From contig JADJXT010000001.1 of NCBI GenBank assembly GCA_016720115.1, forward strand, positions 558,001 to 622,000: DNA of 64,000 nt, in the 5' to 3' direction. Below the pieces are notes generated by a model. It was not told the origin of the DNA. It saw nothing but the letters and a program-made list of their open reading frames with translations, and did not search any database. This document shows, piece after piece, positions 43,470-51,937 of the stretch; position 1 is the stretch's first letter, and every line of letters begins with the position of its first letter. Made by a program: the position numbers and the translations under genes. This DNA is from Sphingomonadales bacterium. Lineage in GTDB: Bacteria; Pseudomonadota; Alphaproteobacteria; Sphingomonadales; Sphingomonadaceae.

Positions 43470-44147
43470 CGGCGTGTCCGCAACCGCATTGCGCGGCGGC
43501 CCATCCATCGATTTATACTCGATTGGCCGCTCGTCGGGGTCGTCCTCATCGTCCTCCTCCTCGTCAAAACCCGCAGATTCTTCAGAAAGTAGAAGCGATG
43601 CCCTTACCCTGGCCCGGGCCGCCGGTTCGCTGTGCGGCAGGGCATCGTTGAAGAAGAAATCCCAAAGTGCTTCGCCGCTCGCCCCTTCCTCAAGAAGCTG
43701 CACGAACCAGTCGAAACGGGCGGCGACCGCCATCACCTCGGCCAGCGTGGTTGCCGGATTGATCCGGTCGAGCAGGGCGAGCGACAGCCGCGTGTTCTGG
43801 CGCGTATAGGTGGTGACACCATCTTCGCGCACCCAGCGGGCTTCCTCGCCCCTGATCGCGGCAGTCATCAACCGGTCGGAAATCACCCGCCGCGCGATGA
43901 TCAGCGCCGCCTCCCAACCCAGATTGAAGGCATAGCCGCGCGCCGTGCGCCGCAAGGCATAGCCGCCACCCTGTGACATGCCGACACAGCGCGCCGCATC
44001 CTCAACCACGCCATGATCGGCGAGATGCGCAAGAAAAGCCGCCTGCCGCCCCGGGCTCCAGCCATCGGCGCGGCTTTCATAGCGCAGATAGGCGGCGGCA
44101 GGCAGGCGGGCGTCGGCATCGTGATGGAGCGGGAAGGGGTGGTTCAT
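43470..44147 (-). CDS. Hypothetical HTH-like protein with unclear C-terminus
   Basis: From the ATG at 44147 about 226 codons show coding character: MNHPFPLHHDADARLPAAAY, a helix-turn-helix-like stretch (VVEDAARCVGMSQGGGYALR), LDRINPATTLAEVMAVAARF and an acidic tract DEEEDDEDDPDE. No stop occurs in frame near the end of the convergent NRDE gene. The frame stays open to 41778 across two confirmed genes on the other strand, which I do not accept as coding. The stop may have been lost or a frameshift introduced. Phage terminase small subunits have a similar HTH, but I am not sure of that link. Confidence 0.6.
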
Positions 44148-44217
44148 CGGTCGTCCTTTTTCCAAAAGCGACCGGCATAAGCTTTCAAGGGGCGTGTAGG
44201 ACAGCGCGGAATTTTGG

Positions 44218-44416
44218 TTCACGCGGAGGCGCGGGGACGCGGAGGATTTTTACCCCGGCGCGCAGCGCCATTATAATTTATCACACAAAGACACGAAGCC
44301 ACAAAGGGCGGTAAAGATATGGCCCATCTTCGTGCCTTCGTGTCTTAGTGTGAAACATAATAGGGCGCTCCCGCGCCCGTCCATATCTCTGCGATCTCTG
44401 CGCCTCTGCGTGAACC
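44218..44416. repeat. About 200-bp imperfect palindrome
   Basis: The outer arms (TTCACGCGGAGGCGCGG from 44218; CGCCTCTGCGTGAA ending 44414), middle arms (CAGCGCCATTATA near 44262; TAATAGGGCGCT near 44359) and inner arms (CACACAAAGACACGAAG from 44282; CTTCGTGTCTTAGTGTG ending 44352) pair in nested order. The whole could form a cruciform or a long RNA hairpin. It fills the gap between two leftward genes and has no coding frame. Confidence 0.75.
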
Positions 44417-44463
44417 AAAATTCTCTCTCTCCTTCAGGGGAGAGAGGGGAAGGATTTTCCTAA

Positions 44464-44548
44464 AAGAAAGAAGGAAAAAGGAAGAAAGGCGTCGGCGCAG
44501 GGCCCAAACCAGGCGGCCATCAGCCCGCGTCTTCTTTCCTTCTTTCTT
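44464..44548. repeat. Purine/pyrimidine-tract inverted repeat
   Basis: AAGAAAGAAGGAAA (44464-44477) is a perfect inverted match to TTTCCTTCTTTCTT (44535-44548). The remaining bases between 44417 and 44595 show nothing else that I can interpret. Confidence 0.5.
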
Positions 44549-44595
44549 CTGAGGAGAATATTGCACCCCAATACACCATCCTGGAACCGCCCGGT

Positions 44596-44862
44596 TCAGG
44601 CCGCTGCTTTCGTCAACAGGCCAGCCGCATCCATTTCTGCGTAGAGCATCCATGGCGCCAGTTCCAAACCGTTGGGCCATGCCAGCGCACCTCCCTCAAC
44701 AAAGGCACGGGCAAACGCACTTGGATCGAGAAGGGGTGTCGTCAGAGCTGTGGCTTTGGAGGTGAGCAGCGGCTTGGCATCCCATATCCCGCTGCGCCCA
44801 TCGGCGAAGGTCAGCCGGAGCGTCAATCCATCGAGGATTTCCAGTTTTGCGAGCTTAATCAT
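44596..44862 (-). CDS. DUF2442 domain protein
   Basis: The 88-residue product (MIKLAKLEILDGLTLRLTFA, later LAWPNGLELAPWMLYAEM) fits DUF2442, a small family often encoded beside DUF4160 toxin-like proteins. No DUF4160 gene is present. Its ATG lies inside the end of the upstream DUF952 gene (8-base overlap), so translation is coupled. A regulatory or antitoxin role is suggested by the family only. Confidence 0.78.
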   Translation of the reverse strand: MIKLAKLEILDGLTLRLTFADGRSGIWDAKPLLTSKATALTTPLLDPSAFARAFVEGGALAWPNGLELAPWMLYAEMDAAGLLTKAAA

Positions 44863-45100
44863 CCAAATCGGCTCCTGCAATCATCTCCATGGGTAGCAGA
44901 TCGACCTCGGCGATCACCAGCCCGGTAGCCTGCGCAAAATGCTTGTCGAGTGTGCCCTGCAACTGATCGGCTGCGGACAGGTGGATATAGCCATCGTCAA
45001 GATCCACCGGTGCGCCGTGGAACGCCCCATCAGCCTGAAACTGTGCCCATTGGTCGGCGGTGAGGATTTTATAGGCGGTGGTGGGATGGGGGGTGGTCAT
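44855..45100 (-). CDS. DUF952 domain protein, C-terminally truncated
   Basis: The 81-residue product starts normally for DUF952 (TTAYKILTADQWAQFQADGA, APVDLDDGYIHLSAADQL, LVIAEVDLLPM). It stops before the usual WEPSRGG...FPHLY block that completes the fold at about 110 residues. The last residues (EMIAGADLDD) arise where the DUF2442 gene begins. A recombination that joined the two genes would explain this. The shortened protein may be unstable. Confidence 0.7.
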   Translation of the reverse strand: MTTPHPTTAYKILTADQWAQFQADGAFHGAPVDLDDGYIHLSAADQLQGTLDKHFAQATGLVIAEVDLLPMEMIAGADLDD

Positions 45101-45188
45101 GGGAGTAAAACGCTATCCGTTATTTAAGTCGGTCAGTACCGTAATTAGGGTCCGGACCCAATAAGCGGATTCGCAAAGCTGCTGTGAT

Positions 45189-45620
45189 GTGATTCATTGC
45201 CTTGTGTGGGGAGGCATTGACGATGACAGATTTTTTTGGTTTTCAGATAGTCAGTGGTCCCGGATAGAGCCATTGTTGCCAGTGAACGGCAAGGGAGCGC
45301 GGCGGGTTGACGATCGCCGTGTGCTCTCGGGGATAGTCCATGCGCTGCAAAGTGGCGGGCGTTGGGGCGATTGTCCGGCGGTTTATGGTCCCAAAAAGAC
45401 ACTCTACAACCGCTTCGTGCGCTGGGCCGAGCGCGGCATCTGGGAAGGCATCTTCAGTGCTCTTGCCGGAGCCGAGGGCGTACCGGACAGGCTCTTCATC
45501 GACAGCACCTGCATCAAGGCACATCGGACAGCAGGCGGCGCAAAAGGGGGGGCTTGGCCAATGGTATCGGCCAGACACGGGGAGGCAGGAACAGCAAGGT
45601 CCACGCCATCTGCGATGTGA
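45189..45620 (+). CDS. IS5-family transposase, upstream frame (orfA)
   Basis: This frame carries the N-terminal transposase part: FWFSDSQWSRIEPLLPVNGK, VDDRRVLSGIVHALQSGGRW, YGPKKTLYNRFVRWAERG, and the first catalytic Asp in FIDSTCIKAHRTAGG. After the A4G7 tract at 45542-45552 similarity jumps to the other frame. The frame uses a GTG at 45189. An ATG at 45223 would give the usual start only if the T7 run at 45231-45237 held one more T. Confidence 0.8.
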   Translation: MIHCLVWGGIDDDRFFWFSDSQWSRIEPLLPVNGKGARRVDDRRVLSGIVHALQSGGRWGDCPAVYGPKKTLYNRFVRWAERGIWEGIFSALAGAEGVPDRLFIDSTCIKAHRTAGGAKGGAWPMVSARHGEAGTARSTPSAM

Positions 45621-45976
45621 AGGGCAGGCCGCATGTGCTGATGATAACCCCCGGAAATGTGCACGATATGCGCGTTGCCAAGCAGTGTATCGCGGCCATC
45701 CCGCCCTCTGCCGAACTGGTCGGAGACAAAGGCTATTGCAGCAACGACCTGCGCGCATGGCTGGAAGAACGCGGCACCCAAGTCGTCATACCGCCCAAGC
45801 GCAACCGCCGCATCCAGCACCCCTTCGATGCCAAAATCTACAAGCAGCGCAACATCACCGAGCGCATGTTCTGTCGCCTCAAAGACTGGCGACGGGTCGC
45901 CACGCGCTTCGACCGCAATATCAAAAACTTCATGGCAACCATCGCCATCGCCGCCACCGTCATCTGGTGGCTCTAA
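45362..45976 (+). CDS. IS5-family transposase, downstream frame (orfB)
   Basis: Only the part after about 45552 is transposase: NSKVHAICDVKGRPHVLMIT, ELVGDKGYCSND (second Asp), the catalytic Glu in RNITERMFCRLKDWRRVATR and the end TVIWWL. It is one base behind the upstream frame, so a -1 slip at AAAAGGGGGGG would join both halves into one DDE transposase, as known for IS427-type elements. The first 60 or so codons of the open frame are shadow. Confidence 0.8.
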   Translation: MGRLSGGLWSQKDTLQPLRALGRARHLGRHLQCSCRSRGRTGQALHRQHLHQGTSDSRRRKRGGLANGIGQTRGGRNSKVHAICDVKGRPHVLMITPGNVHDMRVAKQCIAAIPPSAELVGDKGYCSNDLRAWLEERGTQVVIPPKRNRRIQHPFDAKIYKQRNITERMFCRLKDWRRVATRFDRNIKNFMATIAIAATVIWWL

Positions 45977-46116
45977 TGAGTCCGGACCCTAATGTTACTT
46001 TGTCGACTAAAATGGCGAGCCGCACGGGACAGGGTGATGACAGACCGATATAGAGGGGCAGCCGACACCTACTGCGGGATCGCGATCGGCCGGGCGCTTC
46101 CTTGCCGCTGTTTCTG

Positions 46117-47499
46117 TCAGTAACCGGCCAGATGGCCGTTATCGCGCAGTTCGTAGCTGAACGTAGTAACAGGATAGGGCAACATCTGCCGGTTCCAGTC
46201 CGCAAAGGCGGCCTTCAAGGCGTCGAAATCGGCTTCCCTGTGGGGACGGATATTGGCAACCTCGCGCGGGTCGGCGGCGATGTCGAACAGGAATTCATGG
46301 CCGCTCATCGCAAGATATTTGAGGTTACCGCGCGTCGCAGCGCTCTGCTGCTGGGCAAAATGGCGCCAGAACAGCGTCCGTTCTGGGCCAGCTGTGCCCG
46401 CCAACAAGTCTCCCAGCAAGTTGCGACCATCAAATGCGATACTCCTGCTGGCCTCCATTCCGGCTGCCGCAAGCAGGGTGGGTGCCCAGTCCATGCTGAT
46501 ATTGATGAGGTCCGTGGAAGTGCCAGCTGTGACGCGGCCTGGCCAGCTGAAAATTGTCGGTACGCGGATGCCGCCTTCGAGCAATTCGCCCTTCATGCCG
46601 CGAAACGGCCAGTTCTTGCTGAAGCGTTCGCCGCCATTGTCGCTGGTGAAGACCAATATGGTGTTGCCGTCGAGGTTCTGGGCCCGCAGCGCTTCCATGA
46701 TCCTGCCAACGCCCAGGTCGAGGCTTTTGACCATAGCCGCATAGGTGGCGTTGCTGCCGCCATCATAGTGGAAACTGTCGCGAATATCGGCCGCGATGGC
46801 CTCGTCCTCAATGCCTTCCCAGGGCCAGTGCGGCGCTGTGTAGTGCACGCTCAACAGGAACGGTCTGTTGCCGCTCGCGAGGCGCGCAATTTCGGAAAAG
46901 CTCTGCTCGGTAATCAGATCGGTCAGATAGCCCTGGCGGTGAATTTCGGTTTCGTTCTCCCACAGGTCATGGGTAAATTTGCCGCGGATGCTCATGCCGT
47001 GCCTGAAATAGTCGGCGCCGCCCTGATAGATGCCCCAGAAACGGTCGTAGCCGCTTTTTCGCGGCCCGAACTCGGGCAGGCCGCCGAGATGCCATTTGCC
47101 GACCAGCGAGGTTGCATAGCCCGCGCGCTTGAGCAGGTCAGGAAAGGTCGGAACATCGGGGGGCAGGCCCAGCCTGGGATCGCGCCCCAGCGGTTCGTCG
47201 AGGCCGCCCGGCAGGCGGTATTGGTAGCGACCCGTGATGAGGGCCAGGCGGGTGGGCGAACAGACGCTCGAATTGGAATAGGAGCGCAGCAGCTTGGTAC
47301 CCGAATTTGCGAGCCGGTCGATGTTTGGGGTTGCATAGTCCTCCCTGCCGAAACAGCCTAAATCGGCGAATCCCAGATCATCGGCCAGGATGAAGACGAT
47401 GTTCGGGGCCTGCGCTCCGCGCGCCGGAGCTTCCCCCCATGCCAGCGAAGCCAGCGCAGTTGCAGCGGTTCCCTTTGCGAGATCACGGCGGGTCAGCAT
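46117..47499 (-). CDS. Secreted sulfatase, arylsulfatase type
   Basis: The 460-residue enzyme begins with a Tat-like signal (MLTRRDLAKGTAATALASLA) and the metal motif NIVFILADDLGFADLG. The modified Cys is in SVCSPTRLALITGR (C80), the C-x-P-S/T-R form that is converted to formylglycine. GKWHLGG and TSDNGGERF complete the site. It should hydrolyse sulfate esters in the periplasm. It heads, divergently, a cluster of SDR, VOC and CoA enzymes, which suggests removal of sulfate before catabolism. A sulfatase-modifying enzyme is not in the window. Confidence 0.93.
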   Translation of the reverse strand: MLTRRDLAKGTAATALASLAWGEAPARGAQAPNIVFILADDLGFADLGCFGREDYATPNIDRLANSGTKLLRSYSNSSVCSPTRLALITGRYQYRLPGGLDEPLGRDPRLGLPPDVPTFPDLLKRAGYATSLVGKWHLGGLPEFGPRKSGYDRFWGIYQGGADYFRHGMSIRGKFTHDLWENETEIHRQGYLTDLITEQSFSEIARLASGNRPFLLSVHYTAPHWPWEGIEDEAIAADIRDSFHYDGGSNATYAAMVKSLDLGVGRIMEALRAQNLDGNTILVFTSDNGGERFSKNWPFRGMKGELLEGGIRVPTIFSWPGRVTAGTSTDLINISMDWAPTLLAAAGMEASRSIAFDGRNLLGDLLAGTAGPERTLFWRHFAQQQSAATRGNLKYLAMSGHEFLFDIAADPREVANIRPHREADFDALKAAFADWNRQMLPYPVTTFSYELRDNGHLAGY

Positions 47500-47744
47500 T
47501 GCCTGTTTTCTCCCATTTCCTCGTTCACAATATCGTCCCTTGCCACGCGCGCTGACTGTATCGAACCAGCGCAGCCCGGCAGGGATTTGCGCGCAGAACG
47601 CCCGTTATCGACTGCCCTGGATCGGTGGACAAGTGCGAAAAAATTGTCAAGTTTATTTACAGATATTGCATCGACTGCTATCGTACCTGCAAATGCTTCG
47701 ACTCGGCATCGCCGGAAAATGGAGCGGGGTTAGAGGGATCGACG

Positions 47745-48509
47745 ATGTTAATGGCCAATCGGCATGTTCTGCTCACAGGCGCTTCATCGGGCGTGGGGCG
47801 GCATCTTGCCAGGACGCTCGCTGGACATGGTGCCAAGGTGAGTTGCTGCGCCAGGCGCGGAGGCGAGCTTGCGACACTGGTCAAGGAAATAGGCGCTGCC
47901 GGTGGAGTGGCAGCAGCCCTGCCGTGCGACGTCAGGGATGCGCAGTCGATCCGCGATGCGTTCGATAGCGCGGAAGACATGTTCGGCCCGGTCGACTCGG
48001 TCATCGTCAACGCGGGGATAAACATTGCCGGTCCGGCACAGAGCCTCAGCGTGGATAATCTTGACGCGATCCTCGGGGTCAATCTTCGCGGCGCCTTCCT
48101 GACCGCTCAGGAAGGCGGTCGGCGAATGATCGGGCGCGGGCGGCCGGTGGCGGGCGAGGCGCGCCGGATCATCTTCATTGCGTCGATCCTCGGGAAGGCG
48201 CCCGATCTTGGTGCCGTGGCTTATGCCGCCAGCAAGGCAGGGGTGCTCATGCTGGCAAAGGCGCTGGCGAAGGAATGGGCGCGTCACGAAATCAACGTCA
48301 ATGCGATCCTGCCGGGCTATATGCCGACCGATATCGTCGCCGAATGGTTCGAAACCGACAAGGGCAAGGCGCAAATCGAGGGCTGGCCACGCCGCCGCCT
48401 GATGCCGGTCGAGGATCTCGATGGTGCCGTTCTGTACCTGCTGTCGTCGGCAGCACGTTCAGTTTCGGGTGCAGAACTGCAGATTGACGACACGCAATCG
48501 CTTGCCTGA
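47745..48509 (+). CDS. Short-chain dehydrogenase/reductase
   Basis: This 254-residue classical SDR has the cofactor loop TGASSGVGRHLARTLAG, NAGI, the catalytic Ser in IIFIASILGKAPD, and the YxxxK pair in VAYAASKAGVLMLAKALAKE. CDVRDAQS after the second strand fits NAD(H) or NADP(H) use. The ATG at 47745 has GAGGGAT upstream; a second ATG follows two codons on. It is the first rightward gene of the catabolic cluster. The 245-base gap to the divergent sulfatase should hold both promoters, but none is clear to me. Confidence 0.9.
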   Translation: MLMANRHVLLTGASSGVGRHLARTLAGHGAKVSCCARRGGELATLVKEIGAAGGVAAALPCDVRDAQSIRDAFDSAEDMFGPVDSVIVNAGINIAGPAQSLSVDNLDAILGVNLRGAFLTAQEGGRRMIGRGRPVAGEARRIIFIASILGKAPDLGAVAYAASKAGVLMLAKALAKEWARHEINVNAILPGYMPTDIVAEWFETDKGKAQIEGWPRRRLMPVEDLDGAVLYLLSSAARSVSGAELQIDDTQSLA

Positions 48510-48563
48510 CGCCGGTTGTCCGGCGCGGCTTTGCAGCTTTGAATATAAGAAGGAGAGTTTGAA

Positions 48564-49142
48564 ATGACTGAACATGTTAAAGCTCGTCCGATCAAGGGCG
48601 TTCATCATGCCGCCTATCGGTGCCGCGATGCCGAACAGACGATCTGGTTCTACAGCGATGTTCTCGGGCTGGTTGACCCGACCGGCGTCGTCATCGAAAC
48701 GGTGCCGGGCTCGGGCGATGACGATCCGTACCTCCATCTCTTTTTCCGGATGGGCAATGGCGAATTTCTGGCTTTCTTCGATGCCCCGGGTTCTGCCGAT
48801 CCGGAATGGTTTGCACGCAAGGAAAGCTTTGACATGCACTGGGCCTTCGAGGTCGATTCGGAAGACGACCTGCTGGCTATGCAGGAACGGATCCAGAGCT
48901 TTGGCGTCAGCGCGCTCGGCCCCGTCGATCATGGCTTTGTGCGTTCGGTCTATATGTACGACCCCAACGGCATCCAGGTTGAGCTGACCTATCGCATGAA
49001 GGATCATGATGCGATCCTTGATAACGAAACCAAAAAGTTCGATACCACTCTCGCCGAATGGTCCAGGCGCACGCGGGCCATGAAAGAAGCCAAGTTCGGC
49101 GCTGAAGCGATTGATCGCCGCAGCCGCAGCGTCGCTGCGTGA
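48564..49142 (+). CDS. VOC-family protein, dioxygenase-like
   Basis: The 192-residue protein has two VOC modules. Likely metal ligands are His in GVHHAAYRCRDAEQTIWFYS, His in FDMHWAFEVDSE and Glu in SVYMYDPNGIQVELTYRM. This H-H-E pattern is that of extradiol-type dioxygenases and related isomerases. A charged tail of about 45 residues follows. GGAG precedes the ATG. It lies between the SDR and the damaged hydrolase in one transcription unit. The substrate is unknown. Confidence 0.85.
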   Translation: MTEHVKARPIKGVHHAAYRCRDAEQTIWFYSDVLGLVDPTGVVIETVPGSGDDDPYLHLFFRMGNGEFLAFFDAPGSADPEWFARKESFDMHWAFEVDSEDDLLAMQERIQSFGVSALGPVDHGFVRSVYMYDPNGIQVELTYRMKDHDAILDNETKKFDTTLAEWSRRTRAMKEAKFGAEAIDRRSRSVAA

Positions 49143-49155
49143 GAAGAGAAGGTCT

Positions 49156-49783
49156 GTGAAGTACGAACGCATCCCTTACCTCGTCGTCTATAGCGAGCAG
49201 AGCGCCTTCATGGACACTTACGCCGGTGAAATCGGCAAGGTGGTGGTCGAGAATTTTCATCTCAAGCCCGAAGTCGATTCCGACGCGGTGGTGATCTTCT
49301 CGCATCCGATTGGCGGGGGAGGGTGGCTGCCATTGGTTGGCACCATGGTTCGCAACGGAATTCCGACCATCTACTGCAACCCTCGCTATCGCGGCAACGA
49401 CACCGCCCTGATCATGGAGCGTGCCGCGATGGACCTTGCGGCGACCGTCCGCGATGCAAAGGAACGGCTGGGCTATAACCGCGTCTATCTCGGCGGATGG
49501 TCGGGTGGCGGTTCGCTGTCGATGTTCTACCAGGCCGAGGCGCAGTATCCGCGCGTGACGCATACACGCGCAGGCGATCCCCTACGACCTCGTCGGGGCC
49601 AACCTCATCCCCGCCGACGATGCCTGCACACCCAGCCACGCTGCGCGCCTGATGGCGGCGGCAAGCAAGTGCGAGCAGGAGCATCATGTCATCAAGGGGG
49701 CCAACCATTATTATTTCGGCCAGCAGGAATTGGCGCAGGCGGCAGCCGATATCGTGCGCGACTGGATCGCTCGCCAGAAGTGA
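49156..49783 (+). pseudogene. Alpha/beta hydrolase with internal deletion and frameshift
   Basis: From GTG 49156 the frame reads MKYERIPYLVVYSEQSAFMD to the nucleophile elbow LGGWSGGGSL and AEAQYPRVTHT. Near 49565 the meaning shifts to another frame, IPYDLVGANLIPADD to IKGANHYYFGQQELAQAAAD, ending at TGA 49783. Relatives as I recall them have more than 100 further residues between these parts, including the acid residue. The junction lies at GCGCAGGCGATCCC, which reads sensibly in both frames, so a microhomology deletion is likely. The protein is surely inactive. Confidence 0.82.
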
Positions 49784-49832
49784 CCGAAGCTGCGACCATG
49801 GCGGAGAGTCTGGCTGACATGCAGGAGGCGAA

Positions 49833-50744
49833 ATGATCTCTGCTGTCGAGATGGTCGAAGTGGGTCCGCGCGACGGATTGCAGAACGAGAAGACGATCGT
49901 GTCCACGGCGGACAAGGTCGAATTGATCCGCCGCGCCATCGGCTATGGCGCGCGACGGATCGAGATTGCCAGCTTCGTCAACCCGCGCAAGGTTCCGCAG
50001 ATGGCCGATGCCGAGGATGTCGTCGCGCAGCTGGGCAAAGTGGAGGGCCTGACCCGGATCGGGCTGGTGCTCAATGAGCGTGGGGCCGAACGCGCGCTGG
50101 CCTGCGGGATCGACCAGCTTGGCGCAGTGGCCATCGCCTCGGATGCCTTCGGTATCCGTAATCAGGGCCAGGACAGCGCCACTTCGGTCGAAGTGGCCAA
50201 GCGCATCATGGCCATGGCGCAGGATGCCGGGCGCACCGCGCAAGTGACCATCGCCGTGTCCTTTGGCTGCCCGTTTGCGGGTGAGGTCGATCCCGCGCGG
50301 GTCGTAGCGATGGCGGGCGAACTTGCCGCATCGGGGCCGGTCGAGATTGCACTGGCCGACACGATCGGGGTGGCTGCCCCGGGGCAGGTTGCAGACCTCG
50401 TGCGGCGGGTGAAAGCAGCCATCGGCACCTTGCCGTTGCGGGTCCATTTCCACGACACGCGCAACACCGCCAATGCCAATATCTGGGCCGCGGTCGAAAA
50501 CGGCGCGGCCGTGGTCGATGCCGCTTTGGGCGGGCTCGGCGGGTGCCCCTTCGCGCCCGGTGCCGCAGGCAATGTCGCGACCGAGGATGCGGTCTATTCA
50601 CTGGAGCGGTCAGGGATTTCCACCGGGCTCGATTTACCGGCAATCCGCGAAGCCTCACACTGGCTGGCCGGGGTGATGGGCAAGCAGCTTCCTTCCAAAC
50701 TGGCGGATGCGGCGCCTTTCCCGCCCGAACATGGAGCAGAATGA
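49833..50744 (+). CDS. mvaB: Hydroxymethylglutaryl-CoA lyase
   Basis: This 303-residue TIM-barrel enzyme splits HMG-CoA into acetoacetate and acetyl-CoA in leucine or isoprenoid breakdown. EVGPRDGLQNEK carries the catalytic Arg and Asp, IEIASFVNPRKVPQMADAED follows, and the metal-binding HFHDTRNTANAN with GGLGGCPFAPGAAGNVATED (catalytic Cys) is at the end. It lies between the damaged hydrolase and a CoA-transferase with ATGA coupling. A related substrate is possible. Confidence 0.92.
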   Translation: MISAVEMVEVGPRDGLQNEKTIVSTADKVELIRRAIGYGARRIEIASFVNPRKVPQMADAEDVVAQLGKVEGLTRIGLVLNERGAERALACGIDQLGAVAIASDAFGIRNQGQDSATSVEVAKRIMAMAQDAGRTAQVTIAVSFGCPFAGEVDPARVVAMAGELAASGPVEIALADTIGVAAPGQVADLVRRVKAAIGTLPLRVHFHDTRNTANANIWAAVENGAAVVDAALGGLGGCPFAPGAAGNVATEDAVYSLERSGISTGLDLPAIREASHWLAGVMGKQLPSKLADAAPFPPEHGAE

Positions 50745-51937
50745 TGAATGAGAATAAGGGCGCGCTGAAGGGCATTCGCGTGGTCGAATTCGGTCAGCTG
50801 ATCGCCGGGCCATTCTGTGGCCAGCTGCTGGGCGACATGGGCGCGGATGTCATCAAGGTCGAGCCGCCGGTTGTGGGTGATCCGATGCGCCAGTGGGGCA
50901 ATGGCGAGCACAAGGTCTGGTGGGAAGTGATCGGCCGCAACAAGCGCTCGGTTACTGCCAATTTGCGGGTGCCTGAGGGGCAAGAGCTGGCGCGCGGGCT
51001 GCTCGCCGATGCCGATATCATGATCGAGAATTTCAAGCCCGGAACGATGGAGAAATGGGGGCTCGATCCGGCCACGCTCCATGCCCTCAATCCGCGCCTC
51101 ATCATTGTCCGGATGAGCGGCTATGGCCAGACCGGCCCCTATTCCAGCCGCGCCGGCTTTGGCGGCATCGGCGAGGCGATGGGTGGTTGGCGCGCGATTG
51201 TCGGTGAGCCGGATCGTCCACCCAGCCGGATGGGGGTTTCGATCGGCGATTCGCTGTGCGCGACCTATGGCTGCATGGGCGCACTCGCCGCGCTCCATAC
51301 CCGGCAGGAAACCGGCAAGGGTCAGGTCGTCGACGCCGCGCTTTATGAGAGCGTATTGCAGGTTATGGAGAGCCTGGTTGTCGAATATGACGTGATGGGT
51401 ATCGTTCGCGGGCGTTCAGGCTCGATCCTGCCCGGCATCGCGCCGAGCAACGTTTATCGTTGCAGCGATGGTGAATTCATGATCGGTGGCAATGGCGATG
51501 CCATCTTCGCCCGTCTGGCCGAAGCGATGGACCAGCCGGAACTGGCGACCGATCCGCGCTACGCCACCCATGTTGCGCGCGGGCAACGGCAGGCGGAGCT
51601 CGATGCGCTGATCGAAGATTGGACGCAGACGTTGACCGTCGACGAACTGGAGGCGCTGATGATCGCGCACTCGGTTCCTGCGGGCCGGGTTTATACGGGG
51701 AAGGAAATGCTGGCCGACCCGCATTTCGCCGCGCGTGAAGCGATCGTGCAGGTGCCGCATCCCGCGCATGGCACGGTGCGGATGCAGGCGCCGATGCCGA
51801 AACTGTCCGAAACGCCCTCTGCCGTCCGCCGCCGCGCACCCGTTTTTCCTGGGGAGCATAATGCCGAGGTGTATGGCGAGCGGCTGGGGTTCAGCGCCGA
51901 ACGGATCGGGCAACTGCAGGAAGCCGGGATTATTTAG
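50741..51937 (+). CDS. CaiB/BaiF class III CoA-transferase
   Basis: The 398-residue enzyme has the family start LKGIRVVEFGQLIAGPFCGQ, LGDMGADVIKVEPPVVGDPM and the catalytic Asp region MGVSIGDSLCATYG. Class III enzymes move CoA between carboxylic acids without loss of energy. The start at 50741 is in ATGATGA overlap with mvaB, so both are co-translated. It probably activates the pathway substrate or recycles CoA from an intermediate. Its end overlaps the convergent TetR gene by 8 bases. Confidence 0.92.
   Translation: MMNENKGALKGIRVVEFGQLIAGPFCGQLLGDMGADVIKVEPPVVGDPMRQWGNGEHKVWWEVIGRNKRSVTANLRVPEGQELARGLLADADIMIENFKPGTMEKWGLDPATLHALNPRLIIVRMSGYGQTGPYSSRAGFGGIGEAMGGWRAIVGEPDRPPSRMGVSIGDSLCATYGCMGALAALHTRQETGKGQVVDAALYESVLQVMESLVVEYDVMGIVRGRSGSILPGIAPSNVYRCSDGEFMIGGNGDAIFARLAEAMDQPELATDPRYATHVARGQRQAELDALIEDWTQTLTVDELEALMIAHSVPAGRVYTGKEMLADPHFAAREAIVQVPHPAHGTVRMQAPMPKLSETPSAVRRRAPVFPGEHNAEVYGERLGFSAERIGQLQEAGII

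Larger units (their letters stand above)
45148..45989 (+). mobile_element. IS5-family insertion sequence (IS427-like group), complete
   Basis: The element is 842 bp. The ends match as inverted repeats: GGGTCCGGACCCA on the left and, read from the right end, GGGTCCGGACTCA. It is flanked by TA on both sides (45146-45147 and 45990-45991), consistent with a 2-bp target duplication. Inside are two overlapping transposase frames. It lies between the DUF952 gene and the sulfatase gene. Confidence 0.88.

Noticed and set aside
41778..43470. Leftward continuation of the 44147 gene
   Set aside because: It runs opposite NRDE and SRAP genes and loses all coding character after about 43470, so I limited the gene to the credible part.
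46102..47361. 419-codon rightward frame opposite the sulfatase
   Set aside because: The opposite strand has all sulfatase motifs in order; this frame has none.
47500..47744. Sigma-70 promoter TTGTCA at 47644 for the SDR gene
   Set aside because: No acceptable -10 hexamer at 16-18 bases distance; left unannotated.
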